DNA from: CANHBY01 sp031374415
Lineage (GTDB): Bacteria; Pseudomonadota; Gammaproteobacteria; Burkholderiales; Burkholderiaceae_C
Direction: 5' to 3'
Length of the DNA stretch: 64,000 nt
Assembly: GCA_031374415.1 (NCBI GenBank)
Contig: JANMGB010000119.1
Coordinates: forward strand, 134,536-198,535
In this document: piece after piece, positions 45,677 to 53,521 of the stretch
Numbering within the stretch: the stretch's first letter is position 1
Layout of the letters: every line of letters begins with the position of its first letter
The notes under the pieces: generated by a model
Database searches by the model: none
What the model saw: only the letters and a program-made list of their open reading frames with translations
Told to the model about the DNA's origin: nothing
Made by a program: the position numbers and the translations under genes

Positions 45677-46261
45677 ATGAACTCATCAGACGCTCGCTTG
45701 CGTGAGGAATCGCTTCACAGCGAGCAAGTTTACCGGGGTCATTTTCTGGATGTGCGTCGGGACGAGGTTCGTTTGCCCGATGGGGCTGTGGCCTCGCGGG
45801 AGTACGTGGTTCACCCCGGTGCGGTGATGATCGTGCCTCTGTTGGACGATGGACGTCTCGTGGTGGAGCGCCAATTTCGGTTCCCCGTGCAACGCGTGAT
45901 GCTGGAGTTCCCCGCAGGCAAGCTGGATGCATTTGAGACCACCTTGTCGTGTGCGCAGCGCGAGTTGCTCGAGGAAACGGGTTATCAGGCCCGAGAATGG
46001 GCCCACGCCGGTGTGCTCCACAACGCCATCGCGTACTCCAATGAATTCATTGAGGTCTGGTTTGCGCGGGGCTTGGTCGCTGGTGCGCAGCAACTGGACG
46101 AAGGTGAGTTTCTTGAGGTCGATATTGCCACCCAAGATGAACTTGAAGCCCAGGCCAGACGGGGCGAGCTGACCGACGCCAAAACGCTCATCGGCTTGCT
46201 CTGGCTGAGACAATGGCGCGACGGTCGCTGGCCCCTGCATTGGCAGGTGGTTTCCACGTGA
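45677..46261 (+). CDS. Nudix hydrolase, ADP-ribose pyrophosphatase type
   Basis: 194-aa Nudix protein. The Nudix box is exact: G at GKLDAFE then seven residues then RELLEETGY (about 75-97), giving the GX5EX7REUXEEXGU signature. The flanking VERQFRFPVQRVMLEFPAGKLD and the AYSNEFIEVWFARGL region match the ADP-ribose pyrophosphatase subgroup (NudF-like). Starts 19 bp after nuoN, so it may be transcribed with the nuo operon; its stop overlaps the next start. Confidence 0.88.
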   Translation: MNSSDARLREESLHSEQVYRGHFLDVRRDEVRLPDGAVASREYVVHPGAVMIVPLLDDGRLVVERQFRFPVQRVMLEFPAGKLDAFETTLSCAQRELLEETGYQAREWAHAGVLHNAIAYSNEFIEVWFARGLVAGAQQLDEGEFLEVDIATQDELEAQARRGELTDAKTLIGLLWLRQWRDGRWPLHWQVVST

Positions 46262-46728
46262 AGGTCTTCAATCTGCGTTGTGATCAGGATCATCGCTTTG
46301 AGGGCTGGTTCGGATCGGATGCTGATAGGCAACGGCAACTGAGCGAAGGTCTATTGACCTGTCCTCTGTGCAGCAGTGCCGACGTCACACTGCTTCCCAG
46401 TGCGCCTCGGGTGCAGCTCAATCGTGGCGTTGAGCCGGACCCCTCGGCTGCGACCTCCACAGCGGTCGCGCCTCCCAAAGGGTCTGGTGGTCAAACGGCA
46501 GCCACCTTACAGGCCGCGTGGATCCAGGCCGTTCAACACGTGATCGCGCATACCGATGATGTGGGTGCGCAGTTTGCCGACGAGGCTCGGCGCATTCACT
46601 ACGGTGAGGCGGAGTCACGTGGCATTCGAGGTCAGGCTACCCACCAGGAAACCCTTGAGTTGGTGGATGAAGGCATCGACGTCGTCCGCTTGCCGGTGCC
46701 TGAGCTGTTGAAAGGCCCATTGCAGTAG
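46258..46728 (+). CDS. DUF1178 family protein
   Basis: 156-aa cytosolic protein of unknown function. MKVFNLRCDQDHRFEGWFGSDADRQRQLSEGLLTCPLCSSADV has the zinc-ribbon-like pattern (C at 8, then CPLC at about 40-43), and the C-terminal ETLELVDEGIDVVRLPVP is typical of DUF1178. The GTG at 46258 forms a GTGA overlap with the Nudix stop, which fixes the start. Confidence 0.85.
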   Translation: MKVFNLRCDQDHRFEGWFGSDADRQRQLSEGLLTCPLCSSADVTLLPSAPRVQLNRGVEPDPSAATSTAVAPPKGSGGQTAATLQAAWIQAVQHVIAHTDDVGAQFADEARRIHYGEAESRGIRGQATHQETLELVDEGIDVVRLPVPELLKGPLQ

Positions 46729-46755
46729 CGCGTGTCGCGCTGCTGCCGTGCGTCG

Positions 46756-47220
46756 TCAGCCTGCGACGGAGTGTTGAGTTGGGTGGTTTTTCGCCAGTTG
46801 TTTGGCCTGGCTTAACCGCCAGCGCACATGCAAGGCACAGGCAGCAAACAACACCAAACACAGCGCCACTTCGATCCCCGCCAGGGCTGCACTCAGGCCC
46901 TTGTCGCCACTGGCTCGCACGACACCTTCGGCAAAATAAATCCACACCATCAAGCTGACCCAGCGGTAGGTGTACATGCGGTTTTTCAGCAAGCCAGCCA
47001 GAGGCAGAGTCAGCGGCAAGACTTTCAGGGCCAAGGTGCCGCCGCCGGTGGGCGCCCAAAACAGCTCCCATCCCAGGCCCAAAATGATCAGCCCAAGCAA
47101 GCTGCCAACCGCCAACCAGCGAGACAGCGCCACAGCTCTTGAGGGCTGTGCCGTGGGGCTGTGAGCGGGGCTAAGGGGGGGTGAATGAGGGGGGGTGGAA
47201 TGCGTCACGGGCGGGGTCAT
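46756..47220 (-). CDS. DUF2069 family membrane protein
   Basis: 154-aa inner-membrane protein with about four helices. LKVLPLTLPLAGLLKNRMYTYRWVSLMVWIYFAEGVVRA is the DUF2069 core. The N-terminal 25 residues are Pro/Ser/His-rich. An upstream in-frame TTG at 47244 would add eight residues; the ATG at 47220 is preferred. Function unknown. It is convergent with the DUF1178 gene. Confidence 0.83.
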   Translation of the reverse strand: MTPPVTHSTPPHSPPLSPAHSPTAQPSRAVALSRWLAVGSLLGLIILGLGWELFWAPTGGGTLALKVLPLTLPLAGLLKNRMYTYRWVSLMVWIYFAEGVVRASGDKGLSAALAGIEVALCLVLFAACALHVRWRLSQAKQLAKNHPTQHSVAG

Positions 47221-47240
47221 CCCTGGATCATACCCAAGCC

Positions 47241-48791
47241 TCAAATGCTGCTGCCTCGTCGGCTGTCGCCACCGCCGATGCCGTAACGCCGCAGCCGCGT
47301 CGCGATGGCCGAATGCGAGGCACCGAGTCGCTCGGCCAGTTTGCGGCTGGATGGGTAGCGCGGGTACAGCTCAAGCAGCAGTGCCTTCTCGAAGGCGGCG
47401 ACTGCGTCCATCAGCGTCCCTACGTCGTCGGCAAAACATGGCGATAGACCCGCTGGCGATGCGCCCGCCAACTCCAGGTCGGCGACGTCAATGACCGTGG
47501 CGTCGCTCATCGTGGCTGCACGGAACACCACGTTTTGCAACTGCCGCACATTGCCGACCCAGGGATTGCTCAGCAGCGCTGCGGCTGCTGCCGCACTCAG
47601 CCGCGCCTTCGGTCGCGCTGTCTGCGCGCAGGCACGCACCAGGAAGTGCTCGGCCAGCGGCACGATGTCCTCGGAGCGTTCGCGCAGCGGAGGCACGTGC
47701 AACTGCAGGACATCCAGTCGGAACAGCAGATCTTGGCGGAAGCTACCCGCAGCCACCATGTCCTCTAGTGCGCGGTGGGTGGCGCTGATGATGCGCACAT
47801 CGGCTTTGAGCTCGCGATCACCTCCGACGCGGCGGAAGCTGCCGTCGTTCAGGAAACGAAGCAGCTTGGCCTGGAGGTAGGGGGACAGCTCAGCCACCTC
47901 GTCGAGGAACACCGTGCCGCCGTGGGTGAGCTCTAACAACCCCGGCCGCCCACCCCGCGAGGCGCCGGTGAAGGCGCCGGGCGCGTAACCGAAGAGTTCA
48001 CTCTCGGCCAGGCTCTCAGGCAGCGCGGCACAGTTCAGCGCGAAGAAGGGTTGCTCGCGGCGCCGGCTGCCCGCGTGGCAGGCATGTGCCACCAACTCCT
48101 TGCCCGTGCCGGTTTCCCCGCGGATCAGGAGTGGCGCGTCGACCTGGGCCATGCGTGCGGCACGCTGCTTGAGCTGTCGGATCGCGGGTGAGTTGCCCAG
48201 GATGGCCTCAAAGCCGCCCGCGTTATGGTTTTGCAATGCGCTCAAGCGTTCGCCGATGCGTTGGGGTGCATGCAAGGTCAGCATCGCACCCGCCACAGTG
48301 CCACTGGCCTCGTGCAGTGCCACTGCCTCCATCAGGAAGGGCTCGCCGCCGAGTTGCACCTCGCTCCCTTGCATGCGCAGGCTGTTACTGAACGCCGAAT
48401 CTTGCCCCGTCAAGGCCTTCAGCGACGAGCCTAAAAGCTGGCTTTCAGGCAGGCGGCTGGCCGCCACAGCCGCCGCGTTGGCAACGACCACGATACCTCG
48501 ATCATCAACCGCCAGGACGGGGTCTGCCTGAGAGGCCAGCAGCGCATCCAAATAGAGACGGCGCCGCGCCCCGGGCAGCATCGCCAGTGTGTTGACCGAG
48601 ACGACGCCGGCCACCTGGAGCAGCTCGCTGCGCAGATGCTCCAGCCTCGCTGCATCAAGGGCGGGGGCTTCCAGGTAGACGTTGGGCGGCTCAAGCTCTA
48701 CCGCAGAAACGTCCAGTGCCCGCCGCGCTAGCTTGGACAAAATCTCCTGGGCGATGCCTACGCGGTCGGTGAAGTGGACAACAATGCGCAT
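47241..48791 (-). CDS. TyrR/PhhR-family sigma-54-dependent activator (ACT-PAS-AAA+-HTH)
   Basis: 516-aa aromatic-amino-acid-type regulator. N-terminal ACT domain (MRIVVHFTDRVGIAQEIL, 1-70), PAS domain (about 78-180), AAA+ domain (195-430) with Walker A GETGTGKE (225-232), the sigma-54 contact loop GAFTGA (272-277) and GGTVFLDEVAEL, and a C-terminal HTH (SSRKLAERLGASHSAIATRLRRYGI). E. coli TyrR lacks a functional GAFTGA, whereas this protein has it intact, so it should drive sigma-54 RNA polymerase. The ATG at 48791 starts the ACT fold; in-frame codons further upstream lie in the promoter region. Divergent from dadA, which it presumably controls. Confidence 0.88.
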   Translation of the reverse strand: MRIVVHFTDRVGIAQEILSKLARRALDVSAVELEPPNVYLEAPALDAARLEHLRSELLQVAGVVSVNTLAMLPGARRRLYLDALLASQADPVLAVDDRGIVVVANAAAVAASRLPESQLLGSSLKALTGQDSAFSNSLRMQGSEVQLGGEPFLMEAVALHEASGTVAGAMLTLHAPQRIGERLSALQNHNAGGFEAILGNSPAIRQLKQRAARMAQVDAPLLIRGETGTGKELVAHACHAGSRRREQPFFALNCAALPESLAESELFGYAPGAFTGASRGGRPGLLELTHGGTVFLDEVAELSPYLQAKLLRFLNDGSFRRVGGDRELKADVRIISATHRALEDMVAAGSFRQDLLFRLDVLQLHVPPLRERSEDIVPLAEHFLVRACAQTARPKARLSAAAAAALLSNPWVGNVRQLQNVVFRAATMSDATVIDVADLELAGASPAGLSPCFADDVGTLMDAVAAFEKALLLELYPRYPSSRKLAERLGASHSAIATRLRRYGIGGGDSRRGSSI

Positions 48792-48814
48792 GGGGGCCGT
48801 CGTGATTTCGAGAC

Positions 48815-48836
48815 ACTGTATGCTAATCGATACAGT
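48815..48836. promoter_or_regulatory. TyrR-box-like palindrome 1
   Basis: ACTGTAT-N8-ATACAGT, seven perfect base pairs per arm. Its core TGTA-N10-TACA has the half-site spacing of the TyrR consensus TGTAAA-N6-TTTACA. It lies 24-45 bp upstream of the regulator start codon (autoregulation possible) and about 145 bp upstream of the sigma-54 promoter of dadA. Confidence 0.6.
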
Positions 48837-48897
48837 AGACGTAATATATTGATTTAAAAGAGATTTTCCATAAAGTGGCATGATCCTGGATCAAAAT

Positions 48898-48915
48898 CGT
48901 ATTAATTTTGATACG
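48898..48915. promoter_or_regulatory. TyrR-box-like palindrome 2
   Basis: CGTAT-N8-ATACG, the same GTAT-N8-ATAC core and spacing as palindrome 1, centred 81 bp from it and 65-83 bp upstream of the dadA -24 element, a normal enhancer distance for a sigma-54 activator. The outer bases (C/G for T/A) depart from the TyrR consensus. Confidence 0.5.
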
Positions 48916-48977
48916 GTATCCGCATTTGACGTCACGACGACGGTCGTAAGTTATTGATTTTATTTGAGTTTCAACTT

Positions 48978-48994
48978 TTGGTGCGAATTTTGCT
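48978..48994 (+). promoter_or_regulatory. sigma-54 (RpoN) promoter of dadA
   Basis: TTGG-TGCGAATTTT-GCT: the GG of the -24 element and the GC of the -12 element are separated by exactly ten bases, and TTGG, CG and TTGCT match the consensus TTGGCACG-N4-TTGCT. It points at dadA, whose ATG is about 145 bp from the predicted start site. The adjacent activator carries GAFTGA, which supports the call. Confidence 0.75.
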
Positions 48995-49148
48995 TGAGCC
49001 GTTTCAGTGCTTTTGGAATCCTGTCGGGTTTGGGCCCTGTGGTGAAAGTGTTCGTACGACAGAAGATCGCCTGCTGGTGGGCGACCCCTTTCACAACAGA
49101 CCCTCATTTCGACAAGCTCCAAGTCAGGGCTCAACCGGAGAATGATCC

Positions 49149-50450
49149 ATGCGTGTCCTCGTGCTAGGCAGTGGCGTCATCGGCACCTCAGTGGCCTACT
49201 ATCTGGCGCGATCTGGTCATCAGGTCACGGTTGTCGACCGGCAACCCGGCCCAGCCCTGGAGACCAGCTATGCCAATGCAGGCGAAGTCTCGCCGGGCTA
49301 TTCGGCACCCTGGGCCGGTCCCGGTGTGCCGCTCAAGGCCATCAAGTGGTTGTTGATGCACCATAGCCCACTGGCCATCACGCCCATGCTGGACGCCGCG
49401 ATGTGGCGCTGGGGCGCACAGATGTTGCGCAACTGCACCGAGGCTCGCTACAAGACAAACAAAGCGCGCATGGTGCGCCTGGCTGAGTACAGCCGCGACT
49501 GTCTGCGAGAGTTGCGCGCGGAAACAGGCATTCGCTACGACGAACGCAGCCAGGGCACGTTACAGCTGTTCCGCACGCAAAAGCAGCTGGATGGCGTGGC
49601 CAAGGACACGGAGATCCTGCGGCAGTACGGTGTTCCATTCGAGGTACTGGACCGCACTGGTTACCTCCGATATGAGCCCGCGCTGACCGAGGTGCAGCAC
49701 AAGTTTGTCGGCGCGCTGCGCTTACCCGACGACGAGACCGGTGACTGCTTCAAGTTCACGCAGCAGCTGGCCGAGGCCGCCAAGGTCATCGGAGTGCAGT
49801 TCCGCTTCGGGGTTGACATCCAGGGCATCGATGCCTTTGGTGGTCGCGTCACCGGCGTGCGCACGTCTGAAGGCGTGCTGGAGGCTGAGCGCTATGTGCT
49901 GGCGCTGGGCAGTTATTCAACACAGATGCTCGCGCCACTGAGGGTGCGTATCCCCGTCTACCCCGTGAAGGGCTACTCGATCACCGTGCCCATTAGCGAT
50001 ACCAGCATGGCGCCCGAGTCGACCATCATGGATGAGACGTACAAGGTTGCTGTGACTCGCCTGGGCGACCGCATTCGGGTCGGTGGCATGGCGGGCTTGT
50101 CCGGCTTTGACCTCAACCTGGATCCCGCTCGGCGGCGCACGCTGGAGTTTGTCGTCAGTGATCTGTTTCCGCTTGGCGGCGACGTGTCACGGTCCGAGTT
50201 TTGGTGCGGCTTGCGCCCGATGACGCCCGACGGCACCCCCATCGTGGGCGGCACGGCCATCGACAACCTTTTCCTCAGCACCGGCCACGGAACCTTGGGT
50301 TGGACCATGGCCACGGGCACAGGTCGAGTGATGGCGGATCTCATCAGCGGTCGCACGCCACAAATTGACATGCAAGGTCTGACCATCGACCGCTATCCGC
50401 AGCCGCGGCCCCACCGTGCCAGCCGCCACGCCCAAGATGCCATCGCTTGA
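49149..50450 (+). CDS. dadA: D-amino acid dehydrogenase
   Basis: Membrane-associated FAD enzyme that deaminates D-amino acids (D-alanine best) to 2-oxo acids, feeding electrons to the quinone pool. FAD loop VLGSGVIGTSVAYYLARSGHQVTVVDRQ (3-30), the DadA-specific ETSYANAGEVSPGYSAPWAGPG (about 38-59), and the C-terminal GLRPMTPDGTPIVGG and STGHGTLGWTMATGTGRV. 433 aa. GGAG lies seven bases before the ATG. The usual partner alanine racemase gene (dadX) is not next to it. Regulation: see the upstream sigma-54 promoter and TyrR-family gene. Confidence 0.93.
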   Translation: MRVLVLGSGVIGTSVAYYLARSGHQVTVVDRQPGPALETSYANAGEVSPGYSAPWAGPGVPLKAIKWLLMHHSPLAITPMLDAAMWRWGAQMLRNCTEARYKTNKARMVRLAEYSRDCLRELRAETGIRYDERSQGTLQLFRTQKQLDGVAKDTEILRQYGVPFEVLDRTGYLRYEPALTEVQHKFVGALRLPDDETGDCFKFTQQLAEAAKVIGVQFRFGVDIQGIDAFGGRVTGVRTSEGVLEAERYVLALGSYSTQMLAPLRVRIPVYPVKGYSITVPISDTSMAPESTIMDETYKVAVTRLGDRIRVGGMAGLSGFDLNLDPARRRTLEFVVSDLFPLGGDVSRSEFWCGLRPMTPDGTPIVGGTAIDNLFLSTGHGTLGWTMATGTGRVMADLISGRTPQIDMQGLTIDRYPQPRPHRASRHAQDAIA

Positions 50451-50528
50451 GCCCGCCGGCTCGCATGGTTTTGCCGGTTGTGCCGATCCAGCCACAGCGT
50501 CTGGCGAGTCCATCTGCAGTTCTCCGCC

Positions 50529-51797
50529 ATGATGCACAGTCCCTCGACACCCTTCTTACGCACGCTCCTTGCCCCTATGCCCTGGTCGACCCGCCGCGCC
50601 TTGTTGGCTCAGTTCTGGCATGCCTTGCAGCACTGGCCTTGGCGCGCCACGTTTCGCACCGTGCGCCATCGCTTCCGCGAGGATCGTTTGGGGCTGACCG
50701 CGGGCAGCCTGACCTTCACCACCCTGATCTCCCTGGTGCCTCTGGTGACGGTGATGTTGGCTGTCTTTTCGGCCTTTCCGATGTTTTCAGATTTCCAGTC
50801 GTCACTGGAGAATTACTTCCTCAAAAGTTTGGTGCCTGACGACATTGCCAAGCCTGTCCTGCGTGCACTGACGCAGTTTTCCTCCAAAGCCCAACGCTTG
50901 GGTGCGGTGGGGCTGATTTTTTTCGTGCTGTCAGCCCAAGCACTGATGTTGACCATCGATCGAACCCTCAATGCCATCTGGCGCGTACGCAAACCCCGCC
51001 CGATCGCCCAGCGTGTGTTGGTCTACTGGGCTGCGGCCACCCTGGGGCCCTTGCTCTTGGGGGTTAGTTTGTCCATCACCTCGTATGCCGTGTCAGCTTC
51101 CCGGGGGCTGGTCGGTGCCTTACCGGGTGGGGTGGCGTTTATTTTGAGCGTGATCGAGTTTGTCATGCTCACGGGGGGGCTGGCGGCCTTGTTCCGATAC
51201 GTGCCCAACACCTTCGTTCGCTGGAGTCATGCTTTGACCGGGGCTGTGGTCGCGGTGGCTGGTTTTCAGGTGGCCAAACGGGCCTTGGGCTGGTACTTGA
51301 GTTCGGTTCCCACCTACGAGGTGATCTACGGGGCATTCGCCGCGGTCCCCATTCTTCTGATCTGGGTTTTCCTGACCTGGGGCATTGTTTTGCTGGGGGC
51401 TGTGATTGCCGCCTATGCGCCAAGTGTGCAGATGAAAGTGGTACGCCAGGCTGATGTGGCGGGGGCGTCTTTTCATTTGGCGGTGACGATCTTGCGCCTG
51501 CTGATGGCTGCGCGTTCTCAGCCTGGCCGTGGTTTGAGCTTGGAGTCCTTGGCCACCAGCCTGCGCATCGACCCGCTGCAGATCGAGCCTGCCCTGGATG
51601 CCCTCGTCAGCCAGGATTGGGTGGCCCGGCTGGACGAAGCGGGCAGTGCCCGCTACGCCCTGATTTGCGAGCCCGAATCGACCCTGGTGGCACCCCTGGT
51701 AGCGGCCTTGTTGTTGGCACCTTCGGATGAGTTGGGTGGGTTTTGGCAGCAGGCCGGTTTTGACCAGATGCACCTCGCCACCCTTTTGGCGTCATGA
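50529..51797 (+). CDS. YihY/virulence factor BrkB family membrane protein
   Basis: About 422-aa inner-membrane protein of the YihY/BrkB family (once misnamed RNase BN). Six helices between about 50 and 305; LTAGSLTFTTLISLVPLVTVMLAVFSAFP is the signature. A C-terminal cytosolic part of about 110 residues (SLATSLRIDPLQIEPALDALVSQDWVARLD) looks like a winged helix, as in other betaproteobacterial members. The start is uncertain: ATGs at 50529, 50532 and 50577 all lack a good ribosome site. Confidence 0.85.
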   Translation: MMHSPSTPFLRTLLAPMPWSTRRALLAQFWHALQHWPWRATFRTVRHRFREDRLGLTAGSLTFTTLISLVPLVTVMLAVFSAFPMFSDFQSSLENYFLKSLVPDDIAKPVLRALTQFSSKAQRLGAVGLIFFVLSAQALMLTIDRTLNAIWRVRKPRPIAQRVLVYWAAATLGPLLLGVSLSITSYAVSASRGLVGALPGGVAFILSVIEFVMLTGGLAALFRYVPNTFVRWSHALTGAVVAVAGFQVAKRALGWYLSSVPTYEVIYGAFAAVPILLIWVFLTWGIVLLGAVIAAYAPSVQMKVVRQADVAGASFHLAVTILRLLMAARSQPGRGLSLESLATSLRIDPLQIEPALDALVSQDWVARLDEAGSARYALICEPESTLVAPLVAALLLAPSDELGGFWQQAGFDQMHLATLLAS

Positions 51798-51920
51798 AAG
51801 TGGCCCCCATTACGGGCCTCTTGGTGCGAGACAGCAGCGATATCCCTGAAAATGGTGGTACATATTGAACATTCCAGCGCGTAAGGTTGCGCGCTCCCCC
51901 ATCTGGTTCAGAGGTTCGTC

Positions 51921-52379
51921 ATGAAAGTCAGCGACATTCTTCGCGTCAAGGGCAGTGCTTTGTACACCGTGTCTCCCGAACAGCCCTTGGCCGAGGCCAT
52001 GGCCACCATGGCCGAGCTCAACATGGGCTCACTCGTCGTCATGGATCACGGCGAGTTGGTCGGTATGTTGACCTTCCGTGAGGCGATTTCTGCGGTGGTC
52101 AAAAATGGGGGGACTGTGGGTCAGACTGTCATCCGCTCCGTCATGGACGACCATCCCGTGACCTGCACCCCCGAGACCGACATGGATGAAGTGCGTCGCA
52201 TCATGCTGGAGCATCACACCCGTTACATGCCGGTCATGTCGCAGCGTGTGCTGATGGGGGTGATGTCGTTTTACGACGTGGCCAAAGCGGTGGTGGAGGG
52301 TCAAGATTTTGAAAATCGCATGCTCAAGGCCTATATCCGTGACTGGCCGGCAGACGATACCCAACACGCGGCGCTGTGA
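51921..52379 (+). CDS. CBS domain protein
   Basis: 152-aa protein made of a pair of CBS motifs (about 1-60 and 70-130): VSDILRVKGSALYTVSPEQPLAEAMATMAELNMGSLVVMDHGELVGMLTFRE and the second VMDDHPVTCTPETDMDEVRRIMLEHHTRYMPVM. Bateman modules bind adenosyl nucleotides; no effector domain is attached. It precedes aroC by 33 bp and may be cotranscribed with it. Confidence 0.88.
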   Translation: MKVSDILRVKGSALYTVSPEQPLAEAMATMAELNMGSLVVMDHGELVGMLTFREAISAVVKNGGTVGQTVIRSVMDDHPVTCTPETDMDEVRRIMLEHHTRYMPVMSQRVLMGVMSFYDVAKAVVEGQDFENRMLKAYIRDWPADDTQHAAL

Positions 52380-52412
52380 GCTGCCGGATCCTCCCTTTGA
52401 AGGTTTTTTCTC

Positions 52413-53510
52413 ATGTCCGGCAATACTTTTGGTCATTTGTTTTGTGTCACCAACTTTGGTGAGTCGCATGGTCCGGCCATTGGCTGCGTGATTGACGGCT
52501 GCCCTCCTGGCTTGGCATTGAGTGAGGCTGACATTCAGCCCGAACTTGACCGCCGCAGGCCCGGTACCTCTCGCTTCGTGACCCAGCGCAATGAGGCCGA
52601 CACCGTTGAGATTTTGTCCGGTGTGTATGAGGGGCACACGACGGGTACGCCGATTGCCTTGTTGATACGCAACACCGATCAGCGCTCCAAGGACTACAGC
52701 AACATCCTGCAAACCTTTAGGCCCGGTCACGCGGACTACACCTACTGGCACAAGTATGGGGTGCGCGATCCGCGTGGTGGCGGGCGTTCATCAGCGCGTT
52801 TGACTGCGCCAATGGTGGGGGCCGCAGCAGTGGCGCGCAAGTGGTTGGCGCAGCAGCATGGCATCCGTTTTTCTGGCCACATGAGTCAGCTGGGCGATAT
52901 TGAGATCCCTTTCGAGGGCCTGGAGCACATCCCCAATAATCCATTTTTTGCAGCCAACGTCACCGACATCGCGCGCCTGGAGGCCTACATGGATGCCCTG
53001 CGCAAGGCCGGCGACAGCTGCGGTGCGCGCATTGAAGTCGCTGCGCACGGCATGCCCGTGGGTTGGGGCGCGCCTTTGTTCGACAAACTCGATGCCGATA
53101 TTGCCTACGCCATGATGGGCATCAATGCGGTCAAGGGCGTTGAGATCGGCGCCGGCTTTGCGTCGGTTGCTCAGCGCGGCACGACCCATGGCGATGAGCT
53201 CACGCCTGCAGGGTTTCGCACCAACCATGCGGGCGGTGTGTTGGGCGGCATTTCGACGGGGCAAGACATCACCGTTCGCATCGCGATCAAACCGACCAGC
53301 TCGATTCACACGCCTCGGGATTCGATCGACATGCACGGACAGCCTGCTCAGGTGCGCACGGTGGGGCGGCATGATCCCTGTGTTGGCATTCGAGCCACGC
53401 CCATCGCCGAGGCGATGTTGGCCTTGGTGTTGATGGATCATGCCCTGCGCCACCGGGCTCAGTGTGGCGATGTCCAGGTGGCCACGCCTGTGATTCCCGG
53501 GCGCGTCTGA
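52413..53510 (+). CDS. aroC: chorismate synthase
   Basis: Last enzyme of the shikimate pathway, converting EPSP to chorismate with reduced FMN. GESHGPAIGCVIDGCPPGL (14-32), DRRRPGTSRFVTQRNEAD, GRSSARLTAPMVGAAAVARKWL and the C-terminal VGRHDPCVGIRATPIAEAMLALVLMDH are all diagnostic. 365 aa. Convergent with the TgpA gene, 11 bp between stop codons. Confidence 0.96.
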   Translation: MSGNTFGHLFCVTNFGESHGPAIGCVIDGCPPGLALSEADIQPELDRRRPGTSRFVTQRNEADTVEILSGVYEGHTTGTPIALLIRNTDQRSKDYSNILQTFRPGHADYTYWHKYGVRDPRGGGRSSARLTAPMVGAAAVARKWLAQQHGIRFSGHMSQLGDIEIPFEGLEHIPNNPFFAANVTDIARLEAYMDALRKAGDSCGARIEVAAHGMPVGWGAPLFDKLDADIAYAMMGINAVKGVEIGAGFASVAQRGTTHGDELTPAGFRTNHAGGVLGGISTGQDITVRIAIKPTSSIHTPRDSIDMHGQPAQVRTVGRHDPCVGIRATPIAEAMLALVLMDHALRHRAQCGDVQVATPVIPGRV

Positions 53511-53521
53511 GCTCGGACAGG

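Noticed and set aside
48792..48881. N-terminal extension of the TyrR-type regulator
   Set aside because: Thirty in-frame codons upstream of 48791 would run through the TyrR-box palindrome, and the ACT domain begins exactly at the 48791 ATG.
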